Assembly (NCBI RefSeq): GCF_009017255.1
Contig: NZ_WBZB01000040.1
Span: forward strand, 62,001-126,000
Length of the DNA: 64,000 bases
DNA from: Alkaliphilus serpentinus
GTDB taxonomy: Bacteria > Bacillota > Clostridia > Peptostreptococcales > Natronincolaceae
Direction of reading: 5' to 3'
In this document: in pieces, positions 62,806 to 64,000 of the stretch
Position numbering within the stretch: position 1 is the first letter of the stretch
Layout of the letters: each line of letters opens with the position of its first letter
Translations under genes and position numbers: made by a program
Notes under the pieces: generated by a model
Database searches by the model: none
Seen by the model: only the letters and a program-made list of their open reading frames with translations
What the model was told of the DNA's origin: nothing

Positions 62806-63831
62806 TTACTTAATAAGCATACTATCCCCAAAGCTAAAAAATCTATATTTTTCTCTAACAGCGGTATGATAGGCCTCCATGATAAAGTTACTTCCTGCAA
62901 GGGCAGAAACCAGCATAATGAGGGTAGATTCTGGTAGGTGAAAGTTTGTAATTAGCCAGTCTACCATTTTAAAGTCATATCCAGGATAGATAAAAATATC
63001 CGTCCAGCCATTACCGGCTCTTAGTATGCCATCCTCACCAGTGGCAGCTTCAAGGGTTCTACAACAGGTGGTTCCTACTGTTACAACCTTCCCACCATCC
63101 TTCTTTACTTTATTAATTTTACTAGCAGCCTCTTCTTCAATCATATAAAACTCAGAATGCATTTTATGATCGTTTACATCTTCAACCTTTACAGGTCTGA
63201 AGGTTCCAAGGCCCACATGTAGGGTTATATAAACAATGGATACTCCCTTATCTTCAATTTTCTTTAAAAGATCCTTAGTGAAGTGTAGTCCTGCTGTAGG
63301 TGCTGCAGCTGAACCCTTATGCTTTGAATATACCGTTTGATATCTTTCAGCATCCTCCAGCGTAGCTGTTATATATGGAGGTAGAGGCATATTCCCTAGC
63401 TGGTCTAAAATCTCCTCAAATACACCATTATAATGGAATTCAACAATCCTACCTCCATCATCGGTTACTTCCTTCACCTGTGCCCTTAAGGCACCTTCTC
63501 CAAAGGTAAACCAGTTTCCTGGTTTCGCCTTCTTTCCGGGTTTCACCAGTACCTCCCAGGTATCTAGCTTGATTTGCTTTAATAGTAAGAACTCAATCTT
63601 CCCTTTAGTTCCTTCCTTTTCACCAAATAGTCTAGCTGGAATTACTCTAGTATTATTCAGCACTAGACAATCCCCTGAACTTAGATAATCAATAATATCA
63701 CTAAAAATTTTATGATCAATATTGCTACTTTTTCTATCTAGAACCATTAGCCTTGATTGATCCCTCTCTTTAAGGGGTGTTTGAGCAATCAGCTCCTGGG
63801 GCAAGTCAAAATTAAAATCTGAGGTTTTCAT
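62806..63831 (-). CDS. queA: S-adenosylmethionine:tRNA ribosyltransferase-isomerase
   Basis: A 341-residue QueA that transfers and isomerises ribose from SAM onto preQ1 in tRNA to give epoxyqueuosine. It has [58 protein letters not shown] and [15 protein letters not shown]. It starts 2 bases after the SpoIID/LytB-like gene ends, behind an AAAGGTGGAAT site, so it may be in that gene's transcript. Confidence 0.98.
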   Translation of the reverse strand: MKTSDFNFDLPQELIAQTPLKERDQSRLMVLDRKSSNIDHKIFSDIIDYLSSGDCLVLNNTRVIPARLFGEKEGTKGKIEFLLLKQIKLDTWEVLVKPGKKAKPGNWFTFGEGALRAQVKEVTDDGGRIVEFHYNGVFEEILDQLGNMPLPPYITATLEDAERYQTVYSKHKGSAAAPTAGLHFTKDLLKKIEDKGVSIVYITLHVGLGTFRPVKVEDVNDHKMHSEFYMIEEEAASKINKVKKDGGKVVTVGTTCCRTLEAATGEDGILRAGNGWTDIFIYPGYDFKMVDWLITNFHLPESTLIMLVSALAGSNFIMEAYHTAVREKYRFFSFGDSMLIK

Positions 63832-63833
63832 AT

Positions 63834-64000
63834 CTATTCCACCTTTATACCTGTATAGTAATGCAATAATATCTCCTTATATGAAAAACTTAATTCCGCC
63901 ATCGTCATTGCACCATACTGGCTCATACCCAAGCCATGTCCGTATCCCTTTCCATTAAAGACAAAGGAATTTGCTGTACCGTGAAACTCCTTATTGGTTT
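63834..64000 (-). CDS. SpoIID/LytB domain protein, C-terminal fragment
   Basis: The last 54 codons of a gene entering from the right edge. The visible part reads [19 protein letters not shown] and then [18 protein letters not shown], the characteristic end of SpoIID/LytB domains. SpoIID is a peptidoglycan lytic transglycosylase needed for engulfment, and LytB-type relatives modify autolysin activity. In Clostridia a SpoIID-family gene next to queA is common. The upstream part is outside the window, so the exact subtype cannot be given. Confidence 0.88.
   Translation of the reverse strand, partial: TNKEFHGTANSFVFNGKGYGHGLGMSQYGAMTMAELSFSYKEILLHYYTGIKVE

Overview
The window looks like a chromosomal segment of a low-GC, endospore-forming, strictly anaerobic member of the Clostridia that ferments amino acids. 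The evidence is the AT-rich sequence, Gram-positive ribosome binding sites and T-box leaders, a six-cysteine (SCIFF) peptide with its radical-SAM maturase, a complete ornithine-to-alanine/acetyl-CoA operon, several sigma-K-like promoters, and a SpoIID/LytB-type fragment at the right edge. Alkaliphilus or a close relative is my best guess; no rRNA is present to settle it. I saw no phage, insertion sequence, tRNA gene or CRISPR array.

Layout. (1) 1-9.6 kb, minus strand: a conserved block yrzB (partial), ruvX, an aldo/keto reductase with ferredoxin domain, a large membrane protein with an alkaline-phosphatase-like domain, ireB, alaS with an alanine T-box, an AI-2E-family permease, a tiny membrane-type protein and a PRC-barrel protein. 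(2) 9.6-11.8 kb: the iron-sulfur operon iscR-iscS-iscU. (3) 11.9-27.9 kb: an accessory region rich in probable spore and surface genes: a sigma-K-driven protein of unknown function, two secreted CAP-domain proteins around an RmlD-like reductase, three related beta-rich proteins, two Asp-box (BNR) propeller-like proteins with coiled coils, three small HMA-like proteins, a mobile-looking 137-bp palindrome, threonine aldolase and rarA. (4) 28.9-38.4 kb: the oxidative ornithine pathway ord-ortA-ortB-oraS-oraE-glmL-orr, read from a sigma-54 promoter, with a PAS-type sigma-54 activator upstream. (5) 38.7-43.3 kb: glyA, a split ThrE-type exporter, bioY, rseC-like and tcdA. (6) 43.5-64 kb: 6S RNA, a Fur-box-controlled DUF2325 gene, hisS-aspS with a T-box whose specifier contains both Asp and His codons, hemZ, a glyoxalase-II-like enzyme, dtd, relA, apt, recJ, secF, secD, gamma carbonic anhydrase, scfB-scfA, a TIGR04086 protein, yajC, tgt, queA and the 3' end of a SpoIID/LytB-like gene.

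How it works together. Regions 1, 2 and 6 are housekeeping clusters for tRNA charging, Fe-S assembly, stringent response, protein export and queuosine synthesis. Region 4 is a catabolic operon under amino-acid-type sigma-54 control. Region 3 is the least understood: a divergent gene pair (beta-rich Cys-containing protein on minus, Asp-box protein on plus) occurs twice, in one copy with the coiled coil fused and in the other as a separate overlapping gene. The minus-strand partners and two further operons carry sigma-K-like promoters, so I infer a little-described late-sporulation surface system. Many intergenic gaps carry heptamer tandem arrays, four of them followed by a small AAATTTG/CAAATTT palindrome, which form a dispersed repeat family.
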